Shown piece by piece: positions 15,968-24,070 of a stretch of 37,605 bases of DNA. The stretch spans positions 1-37,605 of the forward strand of contig JAJQGU010000055.1 in assembly GCA_021200315.1 (NCBI GenBank). The letters are read 5' to 3'. The notes beneath the pieces were generated by a model. That model saw only the letters and a program-made list of their open reading frames with translations, did not search any database and was not told the origin of the DNA. This DNA is from Akkermansiaceae bacterium. Lineage in GTDB: Bacteria; Verrucomicrobiota; Verrucomicrobiia; Verrucomicrobiales; Akkermansiaceae. Positions within the stretch are counted from its first letter, which is position 1; every line of letters begins with the position of its first letter. A program made the position numbers and the translations under genes.

Positions 15968-18484
15968 TTATTCAGGAATGACCTGCAAACGTCCCCGAAT
16001 CCCGGCCGCTGCGGGCGCATCAAGTTCTACACGCAGCGTGTATGCCTCGAGAGCGTCACTCAGCTGCGGGAGCCGGATGCGCCAAGCCGTCTCCGAGATT
16101 TTCTCCGCGGCAGCAACGGAAACGTCTCCTCGATAAAGAGTCACCCGACGGAAAGACGGGAGATCGGCACCCTCCCACACAATCCTGAAAACCCCGGCCT
16201 GCATGAACGAATCCGTCACGTCCACACGAAACGCATCGTTACCGGCAGACACCGACCAAGAATAGCCTCCCCCTCCCGCATCCCGCCCCAAGAGGCGCGC
16301 CAGCTCGGAGCCATGTCCGGCCATCAGACCTTTCACCGCGGAAAGCGGCGAACCCACCGCCTTCCCCGAATACTTTTTCCCATTTCGGGCAAAAGCGAGC
16401 TCGAGCTCCCCGCATTCTTTCAGAAAACCTTTGGCGGCATCTCTCGGATTCATATTCTCCGCAATCGTCTTCCGCTGCCACGCAAAAAAACATTTCCATC
16501 GCGGAATGTAAAAATCACGGATGAGCCCGGACCACTGGCGATTCGAATAATCATTGAGCGCCTGTATCTCCCCGCACCAAGTAGTCACGAGCATCTTGGC
16601 GAGGAAAGCCTCATGCTCTTTCGCCTCTTTTCCCTTTTCCCTCGCCCGCGCCTGCTCCGTCCATGAACCCAGCCGAAACTGACGGTGCGAGCCAAGCATG
16701 GCGTCCAAATCGTCCGCCAAAGCCAGAAAGGCGGCCGTCCCCTGGTCATACCCCGCCAAATCCTTTGCCTGAAAAGCCGTCCGTATCTCCTGCAGACGAT
16801 TGAAGAAAGAATCCGCCACGGCCTGCCGCGCAAAATCGAGCACATCGTAGCGAAACCCCTCGTTTTCCGCCAAGCGCGGCTCCCTGGCCGCAGCCGCCAA
16901 AAACAGACGCACCGCCTTGAACGAGGCGGAAACATCGTAATACCTCCGCCCGGAGGACCACGTAGATGCCTTTGCCATATCCCAAGCAGGGCGGCCGCAA
17001 AGAATGCTCTCCAGTCCCCCCTCCCTTTCCTTGTCAGGGGTATATACACTGTCAGCCAGCAAGCGCAGGCCCTCACGCAATTCGGGCGCGGCGGAACCAT
17101 ACCGACGGGAAGCCAGCGCATCGAGCTCCCGGACGAGATCCCACTCGGCGTCAGAAGCCAAGCGGGAAAAGAAAAAATCATAGTACAGCGGGTTCGTCTC
17201 CGTCCCCTCGGAATTGAGTCCTAATCCCTGCAGTCCGCGGTTCCTTCCAGCGGCAAGACTTCCTCCGAGACGGCACATCAGCGGCAGCCCGCCATAAAGC
17301 CCGCTTTTGCCGCCAAAGTTGGCCAGCTCACACCACAACCAGGGAATCCCCCGGAAATCACGCCAGCCCGCATCGCCCGCATTCAAATCTTTCACGAGAC
17401 GCAAAATCAGCGAGCGCTTCGGATCGAGCGCCTCGAGAAAGGCATCGGAAGGGTTGCCATGCCAGCTCTGGAGCACCCAGACAGCCCCGGGAGACGCCTT
17501 CTGCATTGCCGCCTGAACGGCGCGCACCGCCGCCTTCTCATCAATCCCCGCCTTGTTGCCGCCCTCATGGAACAAATCGCCCGCGAAATACCGGGCCCGG
17601 AATCCATATACCCTTGCCAGGCAATCGTACCAGAGTCCGGCCGTCCGGGCAAAGCCGCCGCTGCACGGGTCAAGCACTGACGGACGCGTGCCGTAACACC
17701 ACCGTCCCTGCGGCAGCACGCGGAAATCCTTCTTCTTCGGGCTCAGATCATGAGGAAGGAAGCCGACATACCCCTGCAGCACGGGCGTCATCCCCAACTC
17801 GCGGAGCCGCGCCGTAATCTGCCGCCCCAATTTCGCCTCCCTCTCAATGCGCCCGCTCGAAAGGGGGCCGCCCATCCCTTCAATGTTGCCCATGTGCCAC
17901 CACGCCGCATAAGCCGGATGCGCGATGAATGCGCCGATTTGACCGGGTGCGGCGCCCAGCTTTTCCAGAAAAAGCTTCCACACCTTCTCGAGACCGGCCG
18001 TCACAAGCACGTGTGTCATCCCTTGCAGAGCGAGAAAATCCAATTCCCGCTCCCATTCGCTCCACCCCCGGAACCCCGCAGTATACGAAAGAGCACAGTA
18101 ATTGTACGCAAAGCGGATCGGCCACGGACTCGGCGCAATGTCCACCTTCTCCTCGGGCAGAGGCAAAACAGCGGGCAGACGGTTCCCGTTCCAGGACAAA
18201 TGCCCTCCCGCCCGTTTCAAATACTGGCCATACCCGTAAACCATCCGCGCGGTGTCGGGAGCCGTGATCAAAACGCCACGCCCATCCGGAGCGGCCGACA
18301 CCGTAATCACGTCATCCCCGCCGAGGCGGAAACTCACCTGCCCGGCCAGACTTGGCGTGGCGCGGCGAACGAGATCGGCAGCAGCCTGTTCGCCGGGAGA
18401 AGTCTCCCCCATCGCCCAAAGATCGGGCAAAGCCGCCATCCAAACAATCCAAACCACCACTATCGCCGAGGAAAAAATTCTCAC
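15968..18484 (-). CDS. Alpha-N-acetylglucosaminidase, GH89 (NAGLU-like), exported
   Basis: A glycosidase that releases terminal alpha-linked N-acetylglucosamine, as found on gastric mucin O-glycans and heparan sulfate. The 838-residue protein begins with a signal peptide (RIFSSAIVVVWIVWMAALPDLWA), then the small N-terminal alpha/beta domain (to ~120). The TIM barrel follows, with the signature FAYNYCALSYTAGFRGWSEW (125-144), GMTHVLVTAGLEKVWK and GMTPVLQGYVGFLP. A helical C-terminal domain carries FRYDVLDFARQAV and LGSWTEQAR. The two catalytic glutamates match human NAGLU: E307 in DLFHEGGN (acid/base) and E426 in GLNSEGTETN (nucleophile). GTG 18484 is chosen because it starts the signal peptide and lies 7 nt below a TTGCGG-17-TAGACT promoter; the frame continues upstream to 18775 without a plausible N-terminus. 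A beta-sandwich-like tail (~730-838) is an extra domain relative to human NAGLU. Confidence 0.93.
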   Translation of the reverse strand: MRIFSSAIVVVWIVWMAALPDLWAMGETSPGEQAAADLVRRATPSLAGQVSFRLGGDDVITVSAAPDGRGVLITAPDTARMVYGYGQYLKRAGGHLSWNGNRLPAVLPLPEEKVDIAPSPWPIRFAYNYCALSYTAGFRGWSEWERELDFLALQGMTHVLVTAGLEKVWKLFLEKLGAAPGQIGAFIAHPAYAAWWHMGNIEGMGGPLSSGRIEREAKLGRQITARLRELGMTPVLQGYVGFLPHDLSPKKKDFRVLPQGRWCYGTRPSVLDPCSGGFARTAGLWYDCLARVYGFRARYFAGDLFHEGGNKAGIDEKAAVRAVQAAMQKASPGAVWVLQSWHGNPSDAFLEALDPKRSLILRLVKDLNAGDAGWRDFRGIPWLWCELANFGGKSGLYGGLPLMCRLGGSLAAGRNRGLQGLGLNSEGTETNPLYYDFFFSRLASDAEWDLVRELDALASRRYGSAAPELREGLRLLADSVYTPDKEREGGLESILCGRPAWDMAKASTWSSGRRYYDVSASFKAVRLFLAAAAREPRLAENEGFRYDVLDFARQAVADSFFNRLQEIRTAFQAKDLAGYDQGTAAFLALADDLDAMLGSHRQFRLGSWTEQARAREKGKEAKEHEAFLAKMLVTTWCGEIQALNDYSNRQWSGLIRDFYIPRWKCFFAWQRKTIAENMNPRDAAKGFLKECGELELAFARNGKKYSGKAVGSPLSAVKGLMAGHGSELARLLGRDAGGGGYSWSVSAGNDAFRVDVTDSFMQAGVFRIVWEGADLPSFRRVTLYRGDVSVAAAEKISETAWRIRLPQLSDALEAYTLRVELDAPAAAGIRGRLQVIPE

Positions 18485-18491
18485 GGCATCC

Positions 18492-18520
18492 AGTCTATGA
18501 CACCCTTTGCCCCGCCGCAA
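18492..18520 (-). promoter_or_regulatory. Promoter of the GH89-nitroreductase-gluQ unit (leaderless type)
   Basis: On the minus strand, TTGCGG (18520-18515), a 17-bp spacer and TAGACT (18497-18492), with 7 nt to the GTG at 18484. Confidence 0.5.
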
Positions 18521-18835
18521 GTACAAACCGCGATTGCAGGCCCTCTTTCCCGCCTCACCGAGCTCGGCCAGACTCGCCGCGGCAGAGGAATGTCCTGAAC
18601 AGTCCGGACGCCCGGCCGATCTGCCGCAGCCGGAACAGACCATGAAAGCGCACATCTTCCTGTTTTCCTGAAGACTTGATGACGTTTCAATCCCAATCCA
18701 ATGACCGGGGAGCATGAAGGCGCCGTTTTTTATCTTTTGACGCCGAGAGCATTCCCCGGAATAACGCGCCTTCACACTGCACGTCTTGTATCGAAGTCAA
18801 GCGTGGATGAAGAAGCGTCAAACCGCTCTTTCGTC
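18521..18835. other. Divergent intergenic region between the GH89 gene and purC
   Basis: No gene is evident here. It holds an 8-bp inverted repeat, GCGGCAGA (18579-18586) and TCTGCCGC (18620-18627), around a GTCC...GGAC-containing loop, which could form a structured RNA or a protein site. I see no purine riboswitch or PurR-like operator. Confidence 0.35.
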
Positions 18836-18864
18836 TTGACGCATGCAAGACTGCGCGTTAGAAT
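18836..18864 (+). promoter_or_regulatory. Promoter of the purine operon
   Basis: TTGACG (18836-18841), a 17-bp spacer and TAGAAT (18859-18864). Transcription should start near 18871, leaving a leader of about 30 nt before the purC ATG. No Shine-Dalgarno sequence is seen in the leader (it ends GACGCGCAAAAACG). Confidence 0.7.
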
Positions 18865-18900
18865 GCGCCGTCAGTTTTTACATCCTGACGCGCAAAAACG

Positions 18901-19611
18901 ATGGAACCCATTTACGAAGGCAAGGCCAAGAGACTTTACACAACGGATGCCTCCAACGTGCTCCGCATGGAATACAAGGACGACGCCACGGCGTTCAACG
19001 CACTCAAGAAGGGCAGTTTCGAGAACAAGGGGAGGATGAATAAAGCCATCACCCTGCTCGTCTACAAAATGCTGGAAGACAAAGGCGTGAAAACACATCT
19101 CATCGGCGATGTGGACGACATCACCCTGCTCGTGAAAAAAGTGTCCATCCTGCCGTTGGAAGTGATCGTGCGCAACGTGGCCGCCGGTTCGTTCAGCAAG
19201 CGGATGGGGGTGAAAGAGGGCACAAACTTCCGGCGGCCCATCGTTGAATTCTCCTACAAGAACGACGAACTGGGCGACCCGTTCATCAACGAGGACTACG
19301 CCCGCGAAATGGGCGCCGCCACCGAAGAGGAAAGTGCCTATCTCAAAAGGCAGGCTCTGCTGATCAACGATGTGCTCATCGACTTCTTCAAACGGGTCAA
19401 TCTGCGCCTCATCGATTTCAAAATCGAATTCGGACGTCTGGCCGAAGACCCCGGGCAGATCGTGCTTGCAGACGAAATCTCGCCCGATACATGCCGTCTC
19501 TGGGATGCCGAAACCGGCAAGAAGATGGACAAGGATCGCTTTCGACAAGATCTCGGAGATTTCATGGAAAGCTACGCCGAAGTGCTCGCGCGCCTTCAGC
19601 ACAAGGCATGA
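18901..19611 (+). CDS. purC: Phosphoribosylaminoimidazole-succinocarboxamide synthase
   Basis: SAICAR synthetase joins CAIR and aspartate with ATP in step 8 of de novo purine synthesis, in the cytoplasm. The 236-residue protein starts with the family N-terminus EPIYEGKAKRLY and has the expected KDDATAFN segment. The signature LPLEVIVRNVAAGSFSKRMG and the second signature LIDFKIEFGRL are both intact, as is the ADEISPDTCRLWD metal and nucleotide region. The length matches single-domain bacterial PurC. It is the first gene of a four-gene purine unit under a near-consensus promoter, and purS-like begins 28 bp after its stop. Confidence 0.97.
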   Translation: MEPIYEGKAKRLYTTDASNVLRMEYKDDATAFNALKKGSFENKGRMNKAITLLVYKMLEDKGVKTHLIGDVDDITLLVKKVSILPLEVIVRNVAAGSFSKRMGVKEGTNFRRPIVEFSYKNDELGDPFINEDYAREMGAATEEESAYLKRQALLINDVLIDFFKRVNLRLIDFKIEFGRLAEDPGQIVLADEISPDTCRLWDAETGKKMDKDRFRQDLGDFMESYAEVLARLQHKA

Positions 19612-19621
19612 ACCCCAGACG

Positions 19622-19633
19622 CACACCAATCCG
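19622..19633 (+). promoter_or_regulatory. CACACCAAYCCG element, copy 1 (before purS-like)
   Basis: CACACCAATCCG, 6 nt before the ATG at 19640. The same 12-mer (Y = C or T) occurs before purL and before the gene at 23276. It is not complementary to the 16S anti-Shine-Dalgarno sequence. Confidence 0.4.
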
Positions 19634-19639
19634 GAAGCC

Positions 19640-20089
19640 ATGGGCGCACTGACCTTTGAAGTCGTCAACCGTTTTCAGGAAGCGACCGACGCCAACAAGC
19701 TTCTCTACACGCCCCTTCCCGATCGTCTGACCTGTCAGCGGACACGGGTCTACACCGTGGAATGCGGGGGCGATCTCGAAGCGGCGCACGCCTACATGCT
19801 CCGCGTGGTGGCGGACGCCATCGCGCAGCGGGTGGACGAGAGCGGCCATCCCGCTCTGCAGGGAGCGTTGTTCCGCATTGACTACGCCATGAAGCCCGGC
19901 TCTCTCGATCTCGAGAAAGAGGCCATCCTGGGGAATTACCGAGGCAGGAAAAACCTGCCGTTCACCATGGACGCTCTGCACATCACCCAGCGAGTCTACA
20001 TATTCGGAACGGGCGACAAAGAGCTTCTCGCGGCCCGCTTCACCCGCGACATCTGTAATCCCGCCATTCATCATTGGCTCGTTGCCTGA
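19640..20089 (+). CDS. PurS-like / FGAM synthase N-terminal domain protein
   Basis: A 149-residue protein between purC and purL. Ordinary PurS is about 80 residues and bridges PurL and PurQ in formylglycinamidine ribonucleotide synthase. This one is about twice that. Its first half has a strand-like RTRVYTVECGGD followed by a helix. Its second half has FRIDYAMKPGSLDLEKEAIL and HITQRVYIFGTG, then a helix ending ARFTRDICNPAIHHWLV. The KPGxLDxExxAI pattern and the closing L...NPxI-H helix resemble PurS and the two-PurS N-terminal extension of some fused PVC-type PurL proteins. I infer that it supplies the PurS function as a separate chain, because no other purS lies in the operon. The assignment rests on position and weak pattern, not on strong identity. 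It is preceded by the CACACCAATCCG element. Confidence 0.55.
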   Translation: MGALTFEVVNRFQEATDANKLLYTPLPDRLTCQRTRVYTVECGGDLEAAHAYMLRVVADAIAQRVDESGHPALQGALFRIDYAMKPGSLDLEKEAILGNYRGRKNLPFTMDALHITQRVYIFGTGDKELLAARFTRDICNPAIHHWLVA

Positions 20090-20091
20090 TC

Positions 20092-20103
20092 CACACCAAC
20101 CCG
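20092..20103 (+). promoter_or_regulatory. CACACCAAYCCG element, copy 2 (before purL)
   Basis: CACACCAACCCG, again exactly 6 nt before the start codon (20110). Confidence 0.4.
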
Positions 20104-20109
20104 ACCGTC

Positions 20110-22503
20110 ATGTCCGAACTCTACCGCAGCATACCCATTCGCAGCCTCTCTACGGCCGAGCTCACGGAATTGAGCCGGCGCATGAAGCTCTCTCTCTCCG
20201 GGGAAGATATGGAAGCGATCCGGAAAATCTTCACCGAGATGGATCGAGAACCTACCGACGTGGAGCTTGAAGTCATTGCCCAAACCTGGTCCGAGCACTG
20301 CAAGCACCGTATCTTCTCCGCCGAAATCACCCATACGGTCAATGGAAAAGAGGAGGTCATCCCCGGAATTTTCAAGACATTCATCAAAAAGCCGTCAGAA
20401 GAGATCATGGCCTCCAAGCCCGGGTTTGTCCTCAGCGCCTTCACCGACAACGCGGGGTTCATCGCGCTCGACGACGAGCTCTCCGTCTGTCTCAAGGTGG
20501 AGACGCACAACCACCCCTCGGCAATCGAACCCTACGCGGGAGCCAACACGGGGCTCGGAGGCGTGATTCGCGATATTCTCGGAGCCGGCAAGGGAGCCAA
20601 ACCCATCGCCAACATCGATGTTTTCTGCTTCGGCGCGCCGGATACAGCACCTGCGGCCATTCAAGGACGCGACGTCATCCACCCGCTCGGCATCATGCGC
20701 GGCGTGGTGCACGGCGTGCGCGATTACGGCAACCGAATGGGCATTCCCACCACGACGGGCGCCATTCAATTTGACCCGGCATACATTTACAACCCCCTAG
20801 TCTACTGCGGCACAGCGGGCGTCATCCCCCGGAAGGACATTCTCAAGGAGATGCGCCCCGGGCTCAGGATCATCGTCATCGGAGGCCGCACCGGCAGGGA
20901 CGGTCTCCACGGCGCCACATTTTCCTCCGCCGGCATGGGAGAAACCTCCCACGAAGAAGATCAGACAGCAGTGCAGATCGGCAACCCGATCGAAGAGAAA
21001 AAGGCTCTCGACTTCATCCTCGAAGCACGCAAACGGGATCTCATCGTCTTCATCACCGACTGCGGCGCGGGAGGGTTCTCCTCGGCCGCGGGCGAAATGC
21101 TCAGCGAAACGGGCGGCGAGATTTTCCTCGAACGAGCACCTCTCAAAGAGCCCGGCCTCGTCTCCTGGCAAATTTTCCTTTCCGAATCGCAGGAACGTAT
21201 GGTTCTGGCCGTCGAAGCCGAGAAACTGCCCGAGCTCCGAAAACTCGCCGACACCTTCCAAACCGAACTGACCGAACTCGGGCATTCCGACGATTCGGGC
21301 ATCCTGCGCGTCTGGCATCACGATCACCTCGTCTGTTCGCTCGACAACAGAAAACTCCACGAAGCCCCGGTCAAGAAGCTCCGTTCCGTCTTCACCGCCC
21401 CGGCAGCCGCCGTTTCCCACAACTGGCCCGCCGACAATCTGGCCGGCGACTTGGAGCGCGTGATCTCAGACTTCGCTGTCGTCTCCCGCGAACCCATCAT
21501 CCGAGAATACGATCACGAAGTGCAGGGCAACACTCTGCTCAAGCCCCTGGCCGGGGCGTCCGCAGACGCCCCGCAGGACGCCTCGGTGCTCGCCATCGAC
21601 GGCTCAGCCAAAGCCATGGCCATGGCCTGCGCCATTTTGCCGGAATGGGGAAAGACAGACCCCCGCGCCATGGGAACGGGCACCGTGGACGAATGCGTAC
21701 GCCAGCTTATCCTCGCCGGCGCCAACCCGGACAAAATCGCCCTGCTCGACAACTTCTGCATGGGGGATCCCGAGGATCCGGAAGAACTGGGGCGCATGGT
21801 GGAGTGCACCAAGGGCATCGCCCTCGCCGCGCTCGCCTTCCACGCCCCCTATGTCTCCGGAAAAGACTCTTTCTACAATTATTTTGACACAGAGCACGGT
21901 CCCATCAACGTGCCCGTCAGCTTTCTCTGTTCCGGCTTCGGCGTCGTGGAGGACACGACGCACATACTCGGTTCGTCCCTGCGCCGCCCCGACAGCCTGC
22001 TTTATCTGATCGGCAATACGGAAGATGAGATGGGCGGCTCCGTATACGCCCGCATCCAAGGCGTGCACAACGCCCGAGTGCCGCAGACTGACTGCGCGAA
22101 AAACTTTGCCCTCTACAAGGCGTTCCATACCGCGGCCTGCTCCGGCCTCGTCCTGAGCGCACACGACATCTCCGAAGGAGGAATCGCCGTCACAGCGGCC
22201 GAAATGGCCTTTTCGGGCAAGGGCGGCCTGGATATCGACCTTGCCGCCATGCCGACCCGGAAAGGCTGGGGCAACCCTGCCGTCGCGCTCTTCTCGGAAA
22301 GCACGGGGCGCATTCTCTGCGAAGTGAAGGCCGATCGCGCGCACGAATTCGAACTCGCTCTTCAAGAACATCCCTGCGCATGCATCGGACACTCCGCCGA
22401 AAAGCGGGAACTCCGCTTCCGCGACGGTGCCCGCACCCTGCTCCGCGCCGACCTCGCCCGCCTGAAAGCCCTCTGGAAAAACGGCCTCGTTCCCTTCTAT
22501 TGA
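20110..22503 (+). CDS. purL: Phosphoribosylformylglycinamidine synthase subunit PurL
   Basis: The ATP-dependent synthase subunit converts FGAR to FGAM using ammonia from PurQ. The 797-residue protein starts with a linker helix (IPIRSLSTAELTELSRRMKLSLSGEDMEAIRKIF). PTDVELEVIAQTWSEHCKHRIF follows, with the catalytic His in SEHCKHR. The ATP/metal signature VETHNHPSAIEPYAGANTGLGGVIRDILGAG comes next, then the tandem AIR-synthase-like halves with DCGAGGFSSAAGEML and SAHDISEGGIAVTAAEM. It is slightly longer than Bacillus small PurL (~740). Its N-terminal linker looks like the segment that joins PurS domains to PurL in fused proteins, which supports a split from such a fusion. The ATG at 20110 lies 20 bp after the purS-like stop. 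purQ follows after 19 bp. Confidence 0.95.
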   Translation: MSELYRSIPIRSLSTAELTELSRRMKLSLSGEDMEAIRKIFTEMDREPTDVELEVIAQTWSEHCKHRIFSAEITHTVNGKEEVIPGIFKTFIKKPSEEIMASKPGFVLSAFTDNAGFIALDDELSVCLKVETHNHPSAIEPYAGANTGLGGVIRDILGAGKGAKPIANIDVFCFGAPDTAPAAIQGRDVIHPLGIMRGVVHGVRDYGNRMGIPTTTGAIQFDPAYIYNPLVYCGTAGVIPRKDILKEMRPGLRIIVIGGRTGRDGLHGATFSSAGMGETSHEEDQTAVQIGNPIEEKKALDFILEARKRDLIVFITDCGAGGFSSAAGEMLSETGGEIFLERAPLKEPGLVSWQIFLSESQERMVLAVEAEKLPELRKLADTFQTELTELGHSDDSGILRVWHHDHLVCSLDNRKLHEAPVKKLRSVFTAPAAAVSHNWPADNLAGDLERVISDFAVVSREPIIREYDHEVQGNTLLKPLAGASADAPQDASVLAIDGSAKAMAMACAILPEWGKTDPRAMGTGTVDECVRQLILAGANPDKIALLDNFCMGDPEDPEELGRMVECTKGIALAALAFHAPYVSGKDSFYNYFDTEHGPINVPVSFLCSGFGVVEDTTHILGSSLRRPDSLLYLIGNTEDEMGGSVYARIQGVHNARVPQTDCAKNFALYKAFHTAACSGLVLSAHDISEGGIAVTAAEMAFSGKGGLDIDLAAMPTRKGWGNPAVALFSESTGRILCEVKADRAHEFELALQEHPCACIGHSAEKRELRFRDGARTLLRADLARLKALWKNGLVPFY

Positions 22504-22522
22504 TCCCAATCTCTCCAGAACC

Positions 22523-23242
22523 ATGCCCCATGCACTGATTCTCAAATATCCCGGCACCAACTGCGACAGTGAAACCGCCCGGGCACTCCAAACCGCGGGA
22601 TTTTCCACGCAGATCCAGCCCATCGCAGCGGCGCTGCCCATGCATGTGCGGCAAGCCCAGCTCGTTGTTTTCGCGGGCGGATTCAGTTATGGCGACTACG
22701 TCATGAGCGGACGCCTGGCTCAGCTTGAAACCGAGCGTTTCCTGGGCGATTCCCTGCAAAAACACTATGAGTGCGGGGGCCTTCTCTTCGGCATCTGCAA
22801 CGGATTCCAAATCCTGACGAAACTGGGCATCCTGCCTCAGGCGTCGCTCGTCTGGAACAAGACCGAACGCTTTGAATGCACTTGGCACACAATGGTGAAG
22901 AAAGGGAACCCATCGCCTTTCACCACCTATCTGCCGGAAAAATTCGAACTGCCCTCGGCTCATGCCGAAGGGCGGCTCGTCACCGAGCCCGGAAACGCCC
23001 GGCGCTATCTGGACGAAGGACTCGTCGCCTTTCAATACGCCGAAGGACATAACAGCGACGGCTGCGATCTCGGCATTGCCGGGCTTCAAGACGCCTCCGG
23101 CCGGGTTCTGGGGCTCATGCCGCATCCCGAACGGTTCATTACACCCGATCGCCACTATGATCCGGATTGGGCCGCCGTCTCACGCCAGCGCCGGGGCTGG
23201 GGCTATTATTTCTTCAAGGGTGCATTCGACGCTCTGAAGTAG
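22523..23242 (+). CDS. purQ: Phosphoribosylformylglycinamidine synthase subunit PurQ (glutaminase)
   Basis: A class I glutamine amidotransferase that releases ammonia from glutamine for PurL. The 239-residue protein has the nucleophile Cys92 in LLFGICNGFQIL, the oxyanion strand AGGFSYGDYVMSG (51-63), and the His/Glu pair in LMPHPERF near residue 205. The N-terminal KYPGTNCDSE is typical of PurQ. It is close to the usual 225-260 residues. The leader before its ATG (ATCCCAATCTCTCCAGAACC) has no Shine-Dalgarno sequence and only loosely resembles the CACACCAAYCCG element of its neighbours. Confidence 0.96.
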   Translation: MPHALILKYPGTNCDSETARALQTAGFSTQIQPIAAALPMHVRQAQLVVFAGGFSYGDYVMSGRLAQLETERFLGDSLQKHYECGGLLFGICNGFQILTKLGILPQASLVWNKTERFECTWHTMVKKGNPSPFTTYLPEKFELPSAHAEGRLVTEPGNARRYLDEGLVAFQYAEGHNSDGCDLGIAGLQDASGRVLGLMPHPERFITPDRHYDPDWAAVSRQRRGWGYYFFKGAFDALK

Positions 23243-23255
23243 TCTGTTCCCTGCG

Positions 23256-23267
23256 CACACCAACCCG
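23256..23267 (+). promoter_or_regulatory. CACACCAAYCCG element, copy 3 (before the SDR-like gene)
   Basis: CACACCAACCCG, 8 nt before the ATG at 23276. Here an AAAGGAAC stretch that could act as a Shine-Dalgarno sequence follows it. Confidence 0.35.
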
Positions 23268-23275
23268 AAAGGAAC

Positions 23276-24070
23276 ATGATGGAAATAGCACTCATCGGCT
23301 CAGAGAATCCCTTGGGGCGCGCCTGGGCGGCCAGCCGTATCTTCGACTACCTCGCCGGAGACGCCGATCCCGCCTTTCCACACAACAAACAATTCAGCCT
23401 CGTCGGACTCATCGACCCGGCGCTCTGGAAGGCGCCTTTTCTCATCCGCGGGAATAACGCGGCGGCCGAAGAAGCGGCCATGGACACAAGGAAACTGCTG
23501 CGCAGAATTCCGGATCTCAAGACCGATCGCTTCGTTTTCGTCACCACGGCCGATCTCCTGCCGGAAGACGGCCACGAAAAATCCGAAATAATCGAGCCCG
23601 GCCATGATGAATACCTGGCCTTCCGCAGCGAGCTTTATCATCTCGTCAACAGCCAATTCGGCCGCGTTCTGACCATCTTCATACCCGAACTCGCCGTGGC
23701 CGACCCCGCTTTCAGCGTGCTGGGGCTCCTGCAGGCGCCGCCTCAAAAGGGCAAGCTGCCCCTCTCTCCGCTCGAGCGGCATCAGCTCTATCCCCCCGGC
23801 CGCCTAGACAGCGATATACGCAGGCTCTTCTCCCTCGGCGTCTCCCGATTTGTGGCGGCCATGCCCGCGCTGACCTCCGCTGAACTCGTCTCCCAGCTTG
23901 CACCCGAACTCGCCCCCCTCCTGCCCGATTTCACGGCCGATGATCCGCTCGGCAGCAATCGTACCAGTTTACTTGCCTTCCACTGGCTCGACTCAAAGAG
24001 CGGACACCTCGTCACCCGCGACACACAAATCGCCCAGCTCCGGGCTCTCCTTGCCGCCGATGCTCTCTGA
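23276..24070 (+). CDS. Short-chain dehydrogenase/epimerase-like protein of unknown function
   Basis: A 264-residue cytoplasmic protein that I cannot assign firmly. The N-terminus MEIALIGSENPLGRAWAA looks like the first strand and dinucleotide-binding turn of an extended SDR (GxxxxLGR). A second strand, RFVFVTTADLLPED, is where SDRs carry the TxSVYG motif. The expected YxxxK appears as YLAFR (Tyr-Leu-Ala-Phe-Arg), with Arg for the catalytic Lys. Later segments (LYPPGRLDSDIRRLFSLGVSRFV) resemble the substrate half of NAD-dependent epimerases. It may be a catalytically altered relative that binds nucleotide only. It follows purQ by 33 bp and overlaps gtrA by 11 bp, which suggests coupling with gtrA and a possible cell-surface sugar role. 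ATG 23279 is an equally good start. Confidence 0.6.
   Translation: MMEIALIGSENPLGRAWAASRIFDYLAGDADPAFPHNKQFSLVGLIDPALWKAPFLIRGNNAAAEEAAMDTRKLLRRIPDLKTDRFVFVTTADLLPEDGHEKSEIIEPGHDEYLAFRSELYHLVNSQFGRVLTIFIPELAVADPAFSVLGLLQAPPQKGKLPLSPLERHQLYPPGRLDSDIRRLFSLGVSRFVAAMPALTSAELVSQLAPELAPLLPDFTADDPLGSNRTSLLAFHWLDSKSGHLVTRDTQIAQLRALLAADAL

Noticed and set aside
18485..18775. 97-codon N-terminal extension of the GH89 gene
   Set aside because: It precedes a proper signal peptide, has no family match, and includes the promoter next to GTG 18484.
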